From: Citrus sinensis
Taxonomy: Eukaryota; Streptophyta; Magnoliopsida; Sapindales; Rutaceae
Assembly: GCF_022201045.2 (NCBI RefSeq)
Contig: NC_068556.1
Coordinates: forward strand, 20,751,501 to 20,815,500
Length of the DNA stretch: 64,000 nt
Reading direction: 5' to 3'
Positions 45,818 through 57,360 of this stretch are shown piece after piece; the stretch's first letter is position 1, and each line of letters begins with the position of its first letter. Under the pieces are notes generated by a model that worked only from the letters and a program-made list of their open reading frames with translations, was not told the DNA's origin and ran no database searches. The position numbers and the translations under genes are program-made.

Positions 45818-47326
45818 TGTGTCAAGACTCAAAGCCTTTGATCAATTTGGTAGTGTTAACGGCTCGGTTCGGTTCGAGTCGCGAGTGCGAAGTTACTGAG
45901 TCAACTCTGATTTCGGAGACCTGAGTTACGAGATCAACGGCATTACGCGGAGAGAGTGTCCGAGACGTGGATCTGTTTCTGGCTGCCTTTGAAATCGAAA
46001 ATGAAAAATGAATTTAGAAATTTGGAGTTTCTTTTGTTTCGTTTATAACAGATAGAAGCCAAGGGAGCGAGCTTGTAAACGAAGCTTGTGAAGGGAGGGA
46101 TAAATCCACGACTTTTTAATTTTCTTTTTTTTTTTCTCTTTTTCTTTTTTGTTAAGAGAGAAAGGCGATTCGTTTGCGGATGATGAGGCGTCATTAACTT
46201 CAATTGCTTCCCACTTTTGGACGAAAATGTCCTTCTAATTAATTATTTAATGACGCATCTAATAATGTTTTTTATACGACTTCTCTACTAGTCAAAATAC
46301 GTTTTTAGATTCCAAAATCTCTCTCTCTTTTTTTTCTTCGCATTGCTAGGTTTGTTTGAAACAACTTTTCAAAAAAAAAAAAAAAGTTTATTTGAAACAA
46401 AAATAAACTTATAGAAGATAAAATATATCTAATTTATTTTTACTTATCAAAGAGGTTACAATCTCTCAATTAAATATTCGAGTTCTTTCTTAAATATATT
46501 TAAAAATTTACTCCCAATTAAAACTTAAGTTGGCATCTTTCTAATTAATATGAGTGGAGTAAATATTATTCCAATCTTTATAAAGATAAGATCGTCTCAA
46601 CAGATTTGTAGTGTCAATATCAATATATTTTTTATTACAATATACAAATAAATATTAAAAAGAAAAGAGGTTCCAAAATTTTTACTAAATTCATAATTAA
46701 CATTAAAATAACTTTTTCCAAACAATATATTAGTATATGATCTATTTAAAAAGTTGCAATTAAAATTTATACCATATATTTTCAAAGAAAAGAAATTATA
46801 CCAGACTCTAATATTAGATAGTATAAAAGATTAACTATTCTTATCCAACTAAAAATTCCCTCACGAATATTTTTTTGGTTGTTAATTCCATAATATATTT
46901 CAAATAAAACATGCCTTATTCTTATTTCTATACTATTATGATATCATGTATTATATGATTCATTAACATTTTAAAATTAATTTTATTTAAATAAATTTCC
47001 GATCGAAGATGTCTCAATGACCTAATATGAATACTTTTCTGCAACTACAAAAAAAATTTATTCATTCAATTTATCTTGGAAATTTTATTTGGAAAAAAAG
47101 ACTTCATGGGCATTTGGGTCATTGCAGAGAACGGAGGATGAAGTTTCTCTATTAATTGTAGATCTGTAGTCGTTTGCAACAGTAGGTTTTAGCTTCGTCG
47201 GCAAGACCCAGGCCAGGAGGCCATCTGTAAATGCTACACTAAAGCATATAAATAAAAACAAATAAATAAATACCATTTATATTTGTTTATTTATTCATTT
47301 GGGCTCTCAAAATCAGTAACACTCTT
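45818..47326. other. Dymeclin upstream region and AT-rich spacer
   Basis: 45818-46100 is probable leader and promoter of dymeclin (higher GC). The rest is AT-rich. The bases 47315-47326 are the left copy of the SINE target duplication. No gene seen. Confidence 0.5.
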
Positions 47327-47652
47327 TTTTTTTTTTTAAGTATGTTATATAGAGATATTACTGACATTACATCAGACATTACAATTAATATTTACAATCA
47401 TACTATATAACTGGGACCATCATCATACATTGACACACTGAAGTATATGCCCAGATATTTTAAACCCTCTCTAATATTCGAGGGGTGCCTGCTCCACTCA
47501 CATTTCGTAAGGGAGAGACTGTCTCCACTCAATTAATTGATAATTGAGGAAGAACTGAAACTAACCTCCATAATGCTCTTATGGAGGCTCGAACCCTTGC
47601 ACTCAATATTGTAAGTGTAAGGCTTCTCTCATTGGACCAAAGGCCCATTGAT
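47327..47652 (-). mobile_element. tRNA-derived SINE
   Basis: On the minus strand, reading from 47652, there is a pol III A-box-like TGGTCCAATGAGAG (47639-47626) and, about 30 bases on, a B-box GGGTTCGAGCCTC (47596-47584), the spacing of tRNA-type promoters. The element ends in a poly(A) run (the T run at 47327-47338 on the plus strand). A perfect 12-bp direct repeat AGTAACACTCTT borders it (47315-47326 and 47653-47664). The body (about 230 bases after the B box) is not recognised. No protein is encoded; mobilisation would depend on LINE enzymes. Confidence 0.88.
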
Positions 47653-47664
47653 AGTAACACTCTT

Positions 47665-49691
47665 ATTATCCCTCCATCTAATCTTAACATAAAAGAAACA
47701 AACACGCCTTCATTTTTCTTTCATCACTGTTACGCAATTTTTAGCTTAATTGAGGGATCATCACCGAGCAATCCATCCAATGAAAAAATACCGTTCTACA
47801 CGTTTCCCCCGTTCGTAGGCTGAAGGGCGTGTTTTGGTTTCGCTAATTGGCGGTTTAATACGAATACCAAGACTCGATCCCATGCTGGACGTGCCACCAA
47901 CTAAATGTGCACCGCGGGTTTCACCACCGTTGACTTTGTGGATCCCAACTCTTCGTTTGAATAAATATTTGAAATACGGCCACGTCCTGAAAAGTGCAGG
48001 TGCAGCATGCGAACGCAACAACATTTAACACGAGCGTGTACGGTGACTTATGAAACAATAATCTTGTATTCTAAAAAATCTTCTTTTATTACTTTTTTTA
48101 ATACATGTTCTTGGGGGAGCCCCAACCGCCCCAACCCTTTGTGTTTAATTTTGAAAATTAATGCAAAGAATGTGTATAATTTCAATTATGCACAAAATCA
48201 AACGAGAAAACGGATCACGTAGAGTTACGTAATGACAATAATGCTGTTACCCAAGTTAATACTCGAGTGTACTCCTCGCGTCCTCTAAAATTATTTTAAA
48301 AGAATGCTAAATTAAATTAAAGGCTTAAAAATTACAAGTGTTCGTGCGTTACACATCACTCGGAAAACGAGTTGCTTTGATTTGATGGGAAGAGATCAAC
48401 GGCGATAAATGAAAGAGGCAAAAACAATCCCGTGGGCACCCGTCGCTCTGGATCATCGATGTGTTTGACTTTACAAGTCTAGGTCGATTTAGATTGAGAT
48501 GGGTGTTGGGCTGTGTCGGTGGGTGAGTGCTTATCCTTTTAGGCCGAGGCCACCGAAGATAATTCCTTTGTTGCATATCTTTAAAGTTTTGTTCTCATGA
48601 AAATAATTTTATATGATTAATTCTCTATGTAAAAATGCTTAATTTTTTTTTTCATTAAAACAAAAGTATTTTCTATCCAAAGAAAGACAAAAATTAGTAA
48701 TTGTACCAATCACTGAATTGGCTATTTGAAAATAAATCTTTATGGAAAACCCAAAAAAAAAAAGAAAATGAATCTCTATTGGGGTCAAATCCAATTTTGG
48801 TGGTGTTGACCGTTCCGAGGATAAAACAAATTTCATCGAGAGGGAGAGCGACGACACCACATGCTCTTCGTTGGAGCAAATTTTTTAAATTCACTGACAC
48901 GTGTCTATGCAAAAAGATAACAAGTGTCCATTAAGTACGATTTCCATGCGAACCAAAGCAGTTTTTTTTTTTTTTTTTTTGTGTGTGTGTAGTTTAATGG
49001 TATTTCGACTAGAGTTTTTAGTGCATTTAATTTTCAATTTTTTAGAAATAGAGGTTATAGAATTATTTTACAAATCAAATTATTTAAATGATCATTATTT
49101 AATTTTATAATGTCATCTCACTTTTATTCATAATATAGTCTTAAAAAGAGTTTATCTATAAAAAAAAAAGTAAGTTTATAATATTTAATGGTAGTTCTCA
49201 TTGACAACTAAATAATTAATATATAATTTTTTTAAATAACACTTACTGATCAAAGTTTTATTACTGATCAAAGTTTCATTGCCATCCTACCAAACACAGG
49301 GAGCCACGTGTCTTGAGGGAGTTGCAATGTTTCATAATTCTTTTACTTGACTAGTTTTAACTTGTCTTCCATGGAGTCCTTTTCTTCATGTCACTTATAA
49401 TATTTCTGATGACTCGCCTTGTTTTGAAAAATTCATCTTACACTATGTGTCAATAAATCAACCACTTTGGTGATAGCAACCCATCTTAATCACATCTTTA
49501 TTTAGAAGCATTTTCTCTATTAGAATCAGAAAAAAAAATATTTCAAATACTTTTAATAAGAGCGTTTCAGTAGTGCATAGGAAGTTTGGCACTGTCAATT
49601 TTTCCATTTTTTGGGAAGTTGAGTGGTATTTTGATCTATAATCTATATGTTATACCTAGCCAAAAAAAAAAAAGGAATTGGCAAGTACTTT
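47665..49691. other. Spacer, no gene seen
   Basis: Mixed AT-rich DNA. Around 47760-48020 the base composition is higher in GC and open frames exist on both strands, but they overlap each other in opposite directions and match no family I know. A T run stands at 48962-48980, followed by a short GT run. Short words such as TTACTGATCAAAGTTT are locally repeated (49244-49280). Confidence 0.45.
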
Positions 49692-49860
49692 TCACAAGAA
49701 GCACTTTTGTTTGAGGCACCCTTTAGGCTTTGGGTTAGATTTGGGCCGCTAAACCCATAATAAGCTTGGTGAAGCCTTGCATTACAAGAAACGCTTTTTG
49801 TTTGAGGCTTTGGGTTAGATTTGGGCCGCTAAACCCATAATAAGCTTGGCGAAGCCTTGC
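49692..49860. repeat. Two-copy tandem repeat, period 80 bp
   Basis: The block GAGGC(...)TTTGGGTTAGATTTGGGCC, then GCTAAACCCATAATAAGC and TTGGTGAAGCCTTGCA, appears at 49725-49781 and again at 49805-49861 with a single change (GGTGAAG against GGCGAAG). The left parts (ACAAGAAGCACTTTTGTTTGAGG against ACAAGAAACGCTTTTTGTTTGAGG) also align, except for about ten bases present only in the first copy. The near identity implies a recent event. Confidence 0.88.
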
Positions 49861-51142
49861 AGTTCATGCCCAGATAGTGGCTGAAATTTTTTATGGGATC
49901 TCTGACAATTAACATATTACATACGCATTACAATACCCATTTACAACGACAACAAAAAAGATGCGAACTTTACACAGAAGAGTGTAAATTGATATTTTTA
50001 CCGGAAGTAAAAGCAGAATCTGGGAGCAGTTAGTGAGAAAATGCCTTTTTCTTTCATGGGCACTCTAAACAGAACTTTTAGTAGTTATAATGGCAATAAT
50101 TTTTCGAAGGGCGATTGCCATAAATTTTCTCGTATTCGAGTCAGAAAATGTGGTGACTGCCAAGATGTTATGTACAGAACAAAATGGTTAAAACTTAAAA
50201 GAAAGTGGAGGGGGAAAAGGAAAAAAAAAAAAGAAAAAAGAAAAAAGAAGAAGAATCATTTTAGTGGGCATCAACATATTTATGGTTTCTGAGAATATTG
50301 ATGGACTTTTCACTTGAACCCATACCTCTGTTAGCTGGATCTTTGGCACTGGTCACGAAGGGCATGTGCAATTTTATCTCTGGAGCAGACAAGTGCGAGC
50401 GTTAAATGTTATCCAACTCAAGATACCCAATTTCTTTAGATGGATTTATCAAGAACCCACGATAAACATCTTCAATCAAAGTTGTGATTTTTGATGGGAC
50501 ATACAGCCGACTTCTACAATGACCTAATTCATAGTTAAGTGATATTTTGTGGATTTCGTTTTAAATAGATGGCAGCACTTTCTAGCTTTGCTTCATTTAT
50601 ATAAAAAAATAAGAAGAACATGTCATAAAGCTCACCCGTACCGAATCTGTGATCAATATAGGTATGATTTCAACATTTGTATTAATCACATACTTAACAT
50701 GATGTCTCGTTTACAACTGCGGTTATAAAGTCACATCTAAATTGATCAAATATAATAATATGGTACCTATTTTTTAACACCAACCGTTAAGATTTTATTA
50801 AGTGAAATTCGTACCTACGACCAACTTATAAGAAAAAAGAGTGTGAAATTAACCCCTACTCCTAACAATAACATTGAGTTGGTGAATAGACCTGCATCCC
50901 AAATCCCATTAAATTTAATAAAAATAACCTATACCAAAATTGACTACACGTAAGTGGGGACAAAAATTATTACTTGTTTGGAGGAAGAAACAAAGATTTC
51001 ACCTGCTATCTATACGACACAGTCGACTGAAGGATGATTTTGATTGAACCGGGAAGTGGTTAATACTGGAACGTGCTAGATTACAAAGAGACAAAATTCC
51101 AAATTATGCCTCAAATATGAAATATAATATAATAAAATATAA
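49861..51142. other. Spacer, no gene seen
   Basis: An 83-codon frame (50041-50292, plus) ends in a Lys-rich low-complexity tail made by an A/G run and is not convincing. The rest is AT-rich without features that I can support. Confidence 0.45.
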
Positions 51143-51334
51143 TTAAAACAATCTGATCAAACACAATTGACAATCAAAGTATGATTTTGTATATAATATT
51201 TGTGAAAAGCTCACATCGAACAGAACGTGATCACTTTTTCTCCAGTGTTCCTCAAAATGCCGTTGAGACTTCAAGCTTTTAATCATTTTGGTGGTGCCTC
51301 CCAGCATCATCCAGGACTTTCGTGAAGAAGCCAT
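51143..51334 (-). CDS. Small open frame of unknown nature
   Basis: From the ATG at 51334 the minus strand reads MASSRKSWMMLGG, then a basic Lys/Ser/Thr segment and EEHWRKSDHVLFD, for a total of 63 codons. After VLFD the sequence GATGTGAGC offers a good splice donor (about 51214), so the last 24 codons could be intron. I do not recognise the family. Codon use and composition look more coding than the surroundings, and it could be the first exon of a small gene or a remnant. It lies alone between dymeclin and the heat stress factor. Confidence 0.25.
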   Translation of the reverse strand: MASSRKSWMMLGGTTKMIKSLKSQRHFEEHWRKSDHVLFDVSFSQILYTKSYFDCQLCLIRLF

Positions 51335-51835
51335 AGACAATTATTAAAAATGTACAGCTCCTTTAAGAGTTTTATATTATTAGTAGTAGTATTACCCGTT
51401 TCAGAAAAAAAAGAAAGAGTTTTATATTACCGACAGTGCAGTCAGAGACAAGCAGCAGCAGCATCCTGAATGTTCTCAAGTGTACCTCAATCCTCTTTCC
51501 AAGTTTAATTCCAATCAACCCAACTGGCCCCAGTAGGTGGCATGTAAGAGAGTTTAATCTTCTTCTTCTTCAATTATGTTTGTTTTATAATTGAGTGAAG
51601 ATAATATTTTCTCATGAGTGAAATAAATGTTTCTCTCGATTATTAATAAAATTGAGTAAAATAAATTTTTTTTTATGAAATATGAATAGAGTAAATATTT
51701 CTCGAATATCAAAAAAAGTATAATGTGAGTATTGTTATATATAAGATTCAATGAAAAGTAATCCAAGTGATTTCTTAATTATGTAATTAAAAAAAAAGTT
51801 CAGTTACAATTGATTCCATGCACATCAACGAAATA

Positions 51836-51866
<31 letters not shown>

Positions 51867-52679
51867 AGAACATGCTACAACACAAATATATTTTAGTACA
51901 ATACTCTTATTAAAGAATAATTTTTAATATACAATTCATGTACCTTACACCCACTTACATGAATAATGAGTAAATCTCACACCACATACTATTTATGTAA
52001 GTAGATATAAGGTACGTAAAATGTAACTTCGAGAGACCCTTATTAAAGACCTCTGAATTTTGTAAGTCATCCGCCATTGACATCCTAAATGTTACACTAG
52101 TGCATATATTTTTATACATCATTAATAAAAATTTAGAAAGTAAACAACCCAACATTTTAAACACTCAGGTTCTTCAAGGGAAAGTGGGTTGGGAGTTCTG
52201 CACCGAAGAACGTTGTAATATGGTCATTATCTCAAGAGAATTGGATTTTAATTCAGAAGAAGTTAAAAAGTTGGATGTCGGTAAGATTACAGCGAAACGA
52301 CTGTAGTGTTGAAATCTATCCAAATTACATCAAGTCTCTCATTCTAGGATATATAGTGGTGTCAAGAATAATTGCAGACAAAAGCTTTCAATCAAAGTAA
52401 ACAATATGCATAGCGCTCTGAAATGTTTCTGCAAAGAAAAGTTCCTTCTTTTACTCACCAATCACCATGGAGTGCATTCTTCCAGTGTTAATGCGTTGCC
52501 AGTATTGGGATTCTCCGTTCAATACCAAGAAACCCCATCTGCAAATTTTCTTGGAGTTTTGATTTAAATCAAAAGAAACAAGAAATGAGAATTAAGTTAG
52601 GTAGCTAGGTAAGTGTTGTTGTAACCCTGATTGAAGAAACAAGCACAAGAGGATAACAAGCTCCTTAGCGGCTTCTTCT
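51335..52679. other. Spacer downstream of the heat stress factor
   Basis: AT-rich, with a (TA)n/(CA)n microsatellite at about 51836-51865. 52100-52306 has an open frame of 68 codons with no family look. 52400-52679 probably includes the 3' untranslated region of the heat stress factor. Confidence 0.45.
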
Positions 52680-54407
52680 TTACTTTGGACTCGAACTCAG
52701 GAAACCCAATTGCTCAACAAGCAGTCGCACATTTTCATCTCCTTCTCCCTCACCAGCCAACATCTCTTCTTCAACATCCTCATTCAAGAAATCTTCCCAA
52801 AATCTCTGATCAATTGTGAACTTATTTTTGCTTCCATGTTCTTCTCCTCTCTCAACAAACTCGTCATCTGGGTTTCTTTGTCTTTCACTTAGTCTAGCTT
52901 GCATGTCCATTGCAAGCCTGTCCAGCTCTGACAATCCAAGTTCAGCCAGGTCACCATATTCCTCGGGTTCAATTTTCACAAAAGGAATGTCAACTTCACC
53001 TTGGCCTAAATCACCAACGTCAATTTCACCAGGGCCTTGATCAATATGCCGCCGTCTCTTCCTGTTAATCATATCCTCAAATTCTTTCCTTCTATCCTTC
53101 TGCTGGGCTAATTGCTGTACAAAGCTTGGATTTTGCATTGCTCTAGCCAAGAAACTCATCATATGTTGCTGCTTCATTTCAGTTCTTCTCAGTTTTTGTT
53201 CCATTAGTTGAAGGTACTCTCTAGTATTCTGCTGTTGGTGCCTAAGCTTTACCAATTCCATCATTAGAACTTGCTTGTCACGCCTTAATCTGTCAACTTC
53301 ACCATCTAGTCCAAATCTTCCTACTTCAACACATGCGTCTAGTGCTTGCTGTGAGGCTGAAGACTGCGTTGTTTTTCTTCTCCTAATGTTCTTTAAAAGA
53401 TGCCTTTGCCCTCTAAGAAACCCTTCATTTGCAAACTCCCATCTATCAGGATCAACCTTTCTAAATCCCTACATGAACCCACATTCTTGCTCATGATTTT
53501 TTCCTTCTTTTTTTAAATCTTTCTTTTTTTCGACAAGTAAATAAGAATTTGTTTACATCAGATAACATGACTATAAAAGTCCACAGCATAGATGATTAAC
53601 AAGACAGATTCATCATCAAAATCGAATTTTAGGGTCATAAATGTTCACTTAACTTAAAAAAAAAATCCAGGACCTTACAAAGATAATAAAATTCCAGAAC
53701 TAGCAAGTTGCAAGGTAATATATAAAAAAATACCAATGCGGCAGCATAATGCAGACCAAAAGCAAATAAGCAGGCGAAATTACCCAATAAGAGTTTATCT
53801 TGTATATTTTATGTTATGATCTTTTAGCACATTCCAAGTTTTCAAACCATTAAAGAATGAAAATATCTACATTAAGTAATACCCCAATAGACGACAACAA
53901 GGCAGCCGAAAGGACTTATCAATATTTTTTTAACCTAAAAAAAGAAGAAGAAAAAAAGTAACCAGAAGAGAAAGATAGATGAACAACAAACATTGTATGT
54001 AGCCGTTTCAGGACCATAAATGACAAGAACAAACAAAAGAAGACATTTCATATAATTGTGAAGAAAATTTCAAGATCACAAAAGAAATTAACGTGAGGTG
54101 ATGAAGAGCTTACATAAGTGTTGAGTTGTCTAACAAAGCTTGAGAAATTGTTGTGCTTGAAGTATTTAGGGAGAAGGGTAATGGAAAATGCTTGAGGATC
54201 CCAAACAACAAAGCTGTTGCTGCCCCTGCTCCAAGAGATTATGTGATTGGTATTGCAGTCTTCAACTATGTCATAAGTTTTTGTAAGGAATGGAGGAGGG
54301 CCAGCATCGTGAAGCCCCTCCCTTGGTTGAGGAGGTGCAGAATAGGATGCTGATGATGAACTTGCCCCTATAAACTCCTCCCTCTCTACTCTACCTGTTG
54401 GATGCAT
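52680..54407 (-). CDS. Heat stress transcription factor, class A (A2/A6b type)
   Basis: Two exons, 54407-54114 and 53468-52680, giving 360 residues. The DNA-binding domain starts at [14 protein letters not shown] (about residue 37) and continues through [31 protein letters not shown] and, after the intron, [21 protein letters not shown]. The intron sits at the position conserved in plant HSFs. The HR-A/B coiled coil (about 155-220, ending [11 protein letters not shown]) has the long class A form. A nuclear signal NRKRRR (about residue 240), an AHA activation motif ([11 protein letters not shown]) and a C-terminal export-like motif ([11 protein letters not shown]) follow. Class A HSFs trimerise and activate genes with heat shock elements. 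Arabidopsis HSFA6b (At3g22830) lies beside ELIP1 there, as this gene lies beside the ELIPs and dymeclin here, so A6b orthology is favoured on position; A2 is the alternative. Confidence 0.95.
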
Positions 54408-55298
54408 CTCTGAAAAAAAAAACTGAAAAAATTTAAGAAAAAGTAAAAATCTAATCTTTTTTAACAAAAATGAAGATATAAATCTGTTCTTTGAAGTGAT
54501 GAAATGCAGATGAACATGAATTTTTTTTTAAAGGGTTTTATGCTTAGAAAAGATGGCTTTAATGGGTCTCTGAAATGTAAGTTAAAAACAACAAAAGTTT
54601 AGAGATTTAAGCTGAAAATATGAAGATGAAAAATTTAACCAAAAAAAAAAAAAAAGGAGAGTTAGTGAGGAGAAAGCCCAGGGTTTTGATATTGAGATCA
54701 AATGAGGGAGAAAAAGGACAGGTGAGGACTGAGAAATAAGAGAGAGAAGGATGTGATCTGGGTATCAGTAATTTAGTTGCATAATTAGTTGACAAATTAT
54801 TTTTTATTCTTCTCTTTCTCTATCTCTCTTCTTCTTTTTCTTTTTTTCTTTTTATATTTTATTTTGGGGCTAGTATCTACTAGTCTAAGGGGCTAATGAT
54901 GGAAACTATCAAAAACGGCAATGGGATATTTTTCTTTCGCCCCAATTCTTTCTCCTTCGGGAAGGCGGATCATTGGCCAATGCTCCTGTCTTATTCTGTC
55001 AATGCCAAGGACAGATTTGTCATATCAGTTTTCAGTGAAATAAGAGAAAATATAAATATTTTGCTCCCAAAAACCAATTTCTTTTCTGAATTTCGGGAAT
55101 CCAAAGGGCATTTAAGGTTAGAGCTCCTGCCCGCTGGCTGCGTACATTTGTATTTTTGTTTTTTCTCTCCTTTTTTTTTTTTTCCCCCTGAAATGCAAAT
55201 TAAAATTTAATTTAGAAAGTTCTGGAATTCTCCGTAGATTTACAATGGTGCGGGAAGAGGATCAGCTATGACAACAGGTCAGGGTATTGTGCACGGAT
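54408..55298. other. Heat stress factor upstream region
   Basis: Leader and promoter of the minus-strand HSF. It is rich in A/T and CT/AG runs (54640-54660 and 54810-54860). A 104-codon plus-strand frame (54896-55210) has no recognisable features and lies in the promoter. No other gene. Confidence 0.5.
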
Positions 55299-55445
55299 GC
55301 TAATATTCATTCTCACGTTTATTTGATAGAGATTATTCACATCATTCATTTTTATGTGGGTTTGGATGGGTATTAATTTTTCAACAAAAATGAGAGATAC
55401 TCGTCCTTTTTCCTATCTCCTATATCCTTTTTTTTACTTTTTAAC

Positions 55446-55484
<39 letters not shown>

Positions 55485-55995
55485 TACTTTAACTGTTTAG
55501 CTCTAGATGAATATGCAGTATTTTATCTTGAAATATTTAAAAAAAATTATTTTCAATTTTAGAAAAATATTCTTTATAGTTTGATGTTGTAAAGTTTAAT
55601 TTTTATCAACGTATTACTAAATATTCTGATAGAAAATAAAAATCTCTAGTTTAGTATTTCCTTGTCCATCATTCTCTCCTTTCAAGTGATCTTGATTTGA
55701 ACATTGTTTTATTGTCATTTATTTTTTATTAGGATAATATTTTGGATGGTCTAGTAAATGTCTAGTCCATTAAATGACTAAAATCTCGGAGTAAATGTCT
55801 ACGATAATATCATATTAAATGGTCATTTTGATTACTGAGCTAATATTCATATTCACGTTCATTTGATAGAGGTTATTCTCATCATTCACTTTTATTCGTC
55901 GTGGATTTGAATGGGCATTAATTTTTCAATAAAAATTTAAGATACTCGTCCTTTTTCCTATTCCCTATATCCCTTTTTATTTTTTAACATATGAA

Positions 55996-56972
55996 TAGGG
56001 ATGGCAAAAATCCCCACGGGAACGGGTACCCTCGGGGATTTTTCCCATTCAGGGAGGGTACGGGGATAATTTTATACCCAATTTTTTTTTTGGGGAGGGG
56101 ACGGGAAAAATTTTTTACCCAATTTTTTATTCGGGGAGGGGACGGGGATGAGGTGGAATCCCCATCCCCTGCCTATTTCCCCATTTTAATTTTTAATTTT
56201 ATTTTTATTTTTAAAATTACTAATAAATAAATAAATAAATTATAAATATTGTTAAAAATAATAAATATCAAAATAGTTGTATGTTGGGAAAGTGGTCACC
56301 CTTTGCCGGGAATTAGTTGAAGAGTATTAATTGAAGTTTTCACCAACTGTTTATTGCTTTGATTATACTGGTAGTAGTTCTTCTACTAGATCTACATGGG
56401 ATTCTTATAAGAAAGCAACCAAATGGATGATAGGTTTTGATGATTATGTAAACAATGGAGATTGTGCAGTTGTTGCAGATGAATTAGATTCATATTTGGA
56501 TGAGAAAGTTATACCTCGGATGGAAGATTTTAATATTTTGAGTTGGTGGAAGACAAATGCTAATAGGTATCCTACATTAGCTCAAATTGCTAGAGATATT
56601 TTGGCAATTCCAATTACAACAGTTGCTTCTGAATCAGCTTTTAACACTAGTGGTAGAGTTGTGAGCCCATACCATAACAAACTTCATCCAAGCACATTGG
56701 AGGCCTTAATGTGCTGTCAAAGTTGGTTACGAGCTTACAATAGCGGTATGAGTTTATTTTAATATGATTAATTTAAAATCGAAAATAAAAAAAATGTATT
56801 AGACTATTAGTTATTCGGGGATCGGGGACCCTCGGGGATCCCCTGTTATTATTCGGGGAGGGGATGGGGATTCTCTCAAGCAATTCTGACGGGGACGGGG
56901 ACATATATAAAATATCGGGGATGGGTATGGGGAGATTGGTCCCCTCCCCTCCCCTCCCCATTGCCATCCCTA
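55996..56972 (+). mobile_element. hAT transposon, internal deletion derivative
   Basis: The ends are perfect inverted repeats of TAGGGATGGCAA (55996-56007 and 56961-56972). Behind both lie G-rich subterminal tracts built from CGGGGA/GGGGACGGG words, typical of plant hAT elements. The 8-bp target duplication CATATGAA is exact (55988-55995 and 56973-56980). Only the 3' part of a transposase gene remains inside. The paralogous unit 1 near 55445 shows the same place without insertion. Confidence 0.93.
56331..56762 (+). pseudogene. hAT transposase C-terminal fragment (dimerisation domain)
   Basis: An open frame of 143 residues. Its middle and end match the hAT dimerisation region: ELDSYLDEKV, ILSWWKTNANRYPTLAQIAR, DILAIPITTVASESAFNTSG and KLHPSTLEALMCCQSWL. 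The BED zinc finger and the DDE catalytic core are missing. The frame opens without a family start, so it is the leftover 3' exon of a once longer gene. The hAT borders on both sides fix its origin. Confidence 0.9.
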
Positions 56973-57360
56973 CATATGAATATACATTTTTTTAAAAAAG
57001 TACTTTAACTATTTAGCTCTAAATGAACATGCAATATTTTAAATAGAAATATTTTTTAAAAATTATTTTTAATTTTAGAAAAATATTAATTGTAATATGA
57101 TGTTGTAAAGTTTAATTTTTATTAACGTATCACTAAATATTTGGATAGAAAATAAAAATCTCTATTATGAGATTTCCTTGTCCATCATTCTCTCTTTTCA
57201 ATTGATCTTCATTTGAACATTATTTTATTGTCATTTGTTTTTTTTATTAGGATACGATTTTAGATAGTCTAGTAAATGTCGAGCCCATTAAATGACTAAA
57301 ATCTCTAAGTAAATGACTACGATAATATCATATTAGATAGTCATTCCGATTACTAAGCTG

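Larger units (their letters stand above)
55299..57360. repeat. 540-bp tandem duplication, second unit carrying a hAT insertion
   Basis: Unit 1 spans about 55299-55838 and unit 2 about 55839-57360. Both start GCTAATATTCAT and run through TTTGATAGAG, GATACTCGTCCTTTTTCC, TTTTTTAACATATG, TACTTTAACT.TTTAGCTCTA, GTTGTAAAGTTTAATTTTTAT, CTTGTCCATCATTCTCTC and CTACGATAATATCATATTA. Removing the 977-bp hAT element and one 8-bp duplication from unit 2 leaves about 536 bases, the same as unit 1. Unit 1 has a (TA) run (55447-55482) at the place of the insertion. Confidence 0.9.

Noticed and set aside
47761-48222. Overlapping open frames on both strands around 47761-48222
   Set aside because: They oppose each other, have no shared family motif, and arise from locally higher GC.
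50041-50292. 83-codon plus-strand frame
   Set aside because: Half of its C-terminus is a Lys/Glu run made by an A/G simple repeat; no family features.
54896-55210. 104-codon plus-strand frame upstream of the heat stress factor
   Set aside because: No recognisable domain; ends in a T-rich simple stretch; lies in the promoter region of the minus-strand gene.
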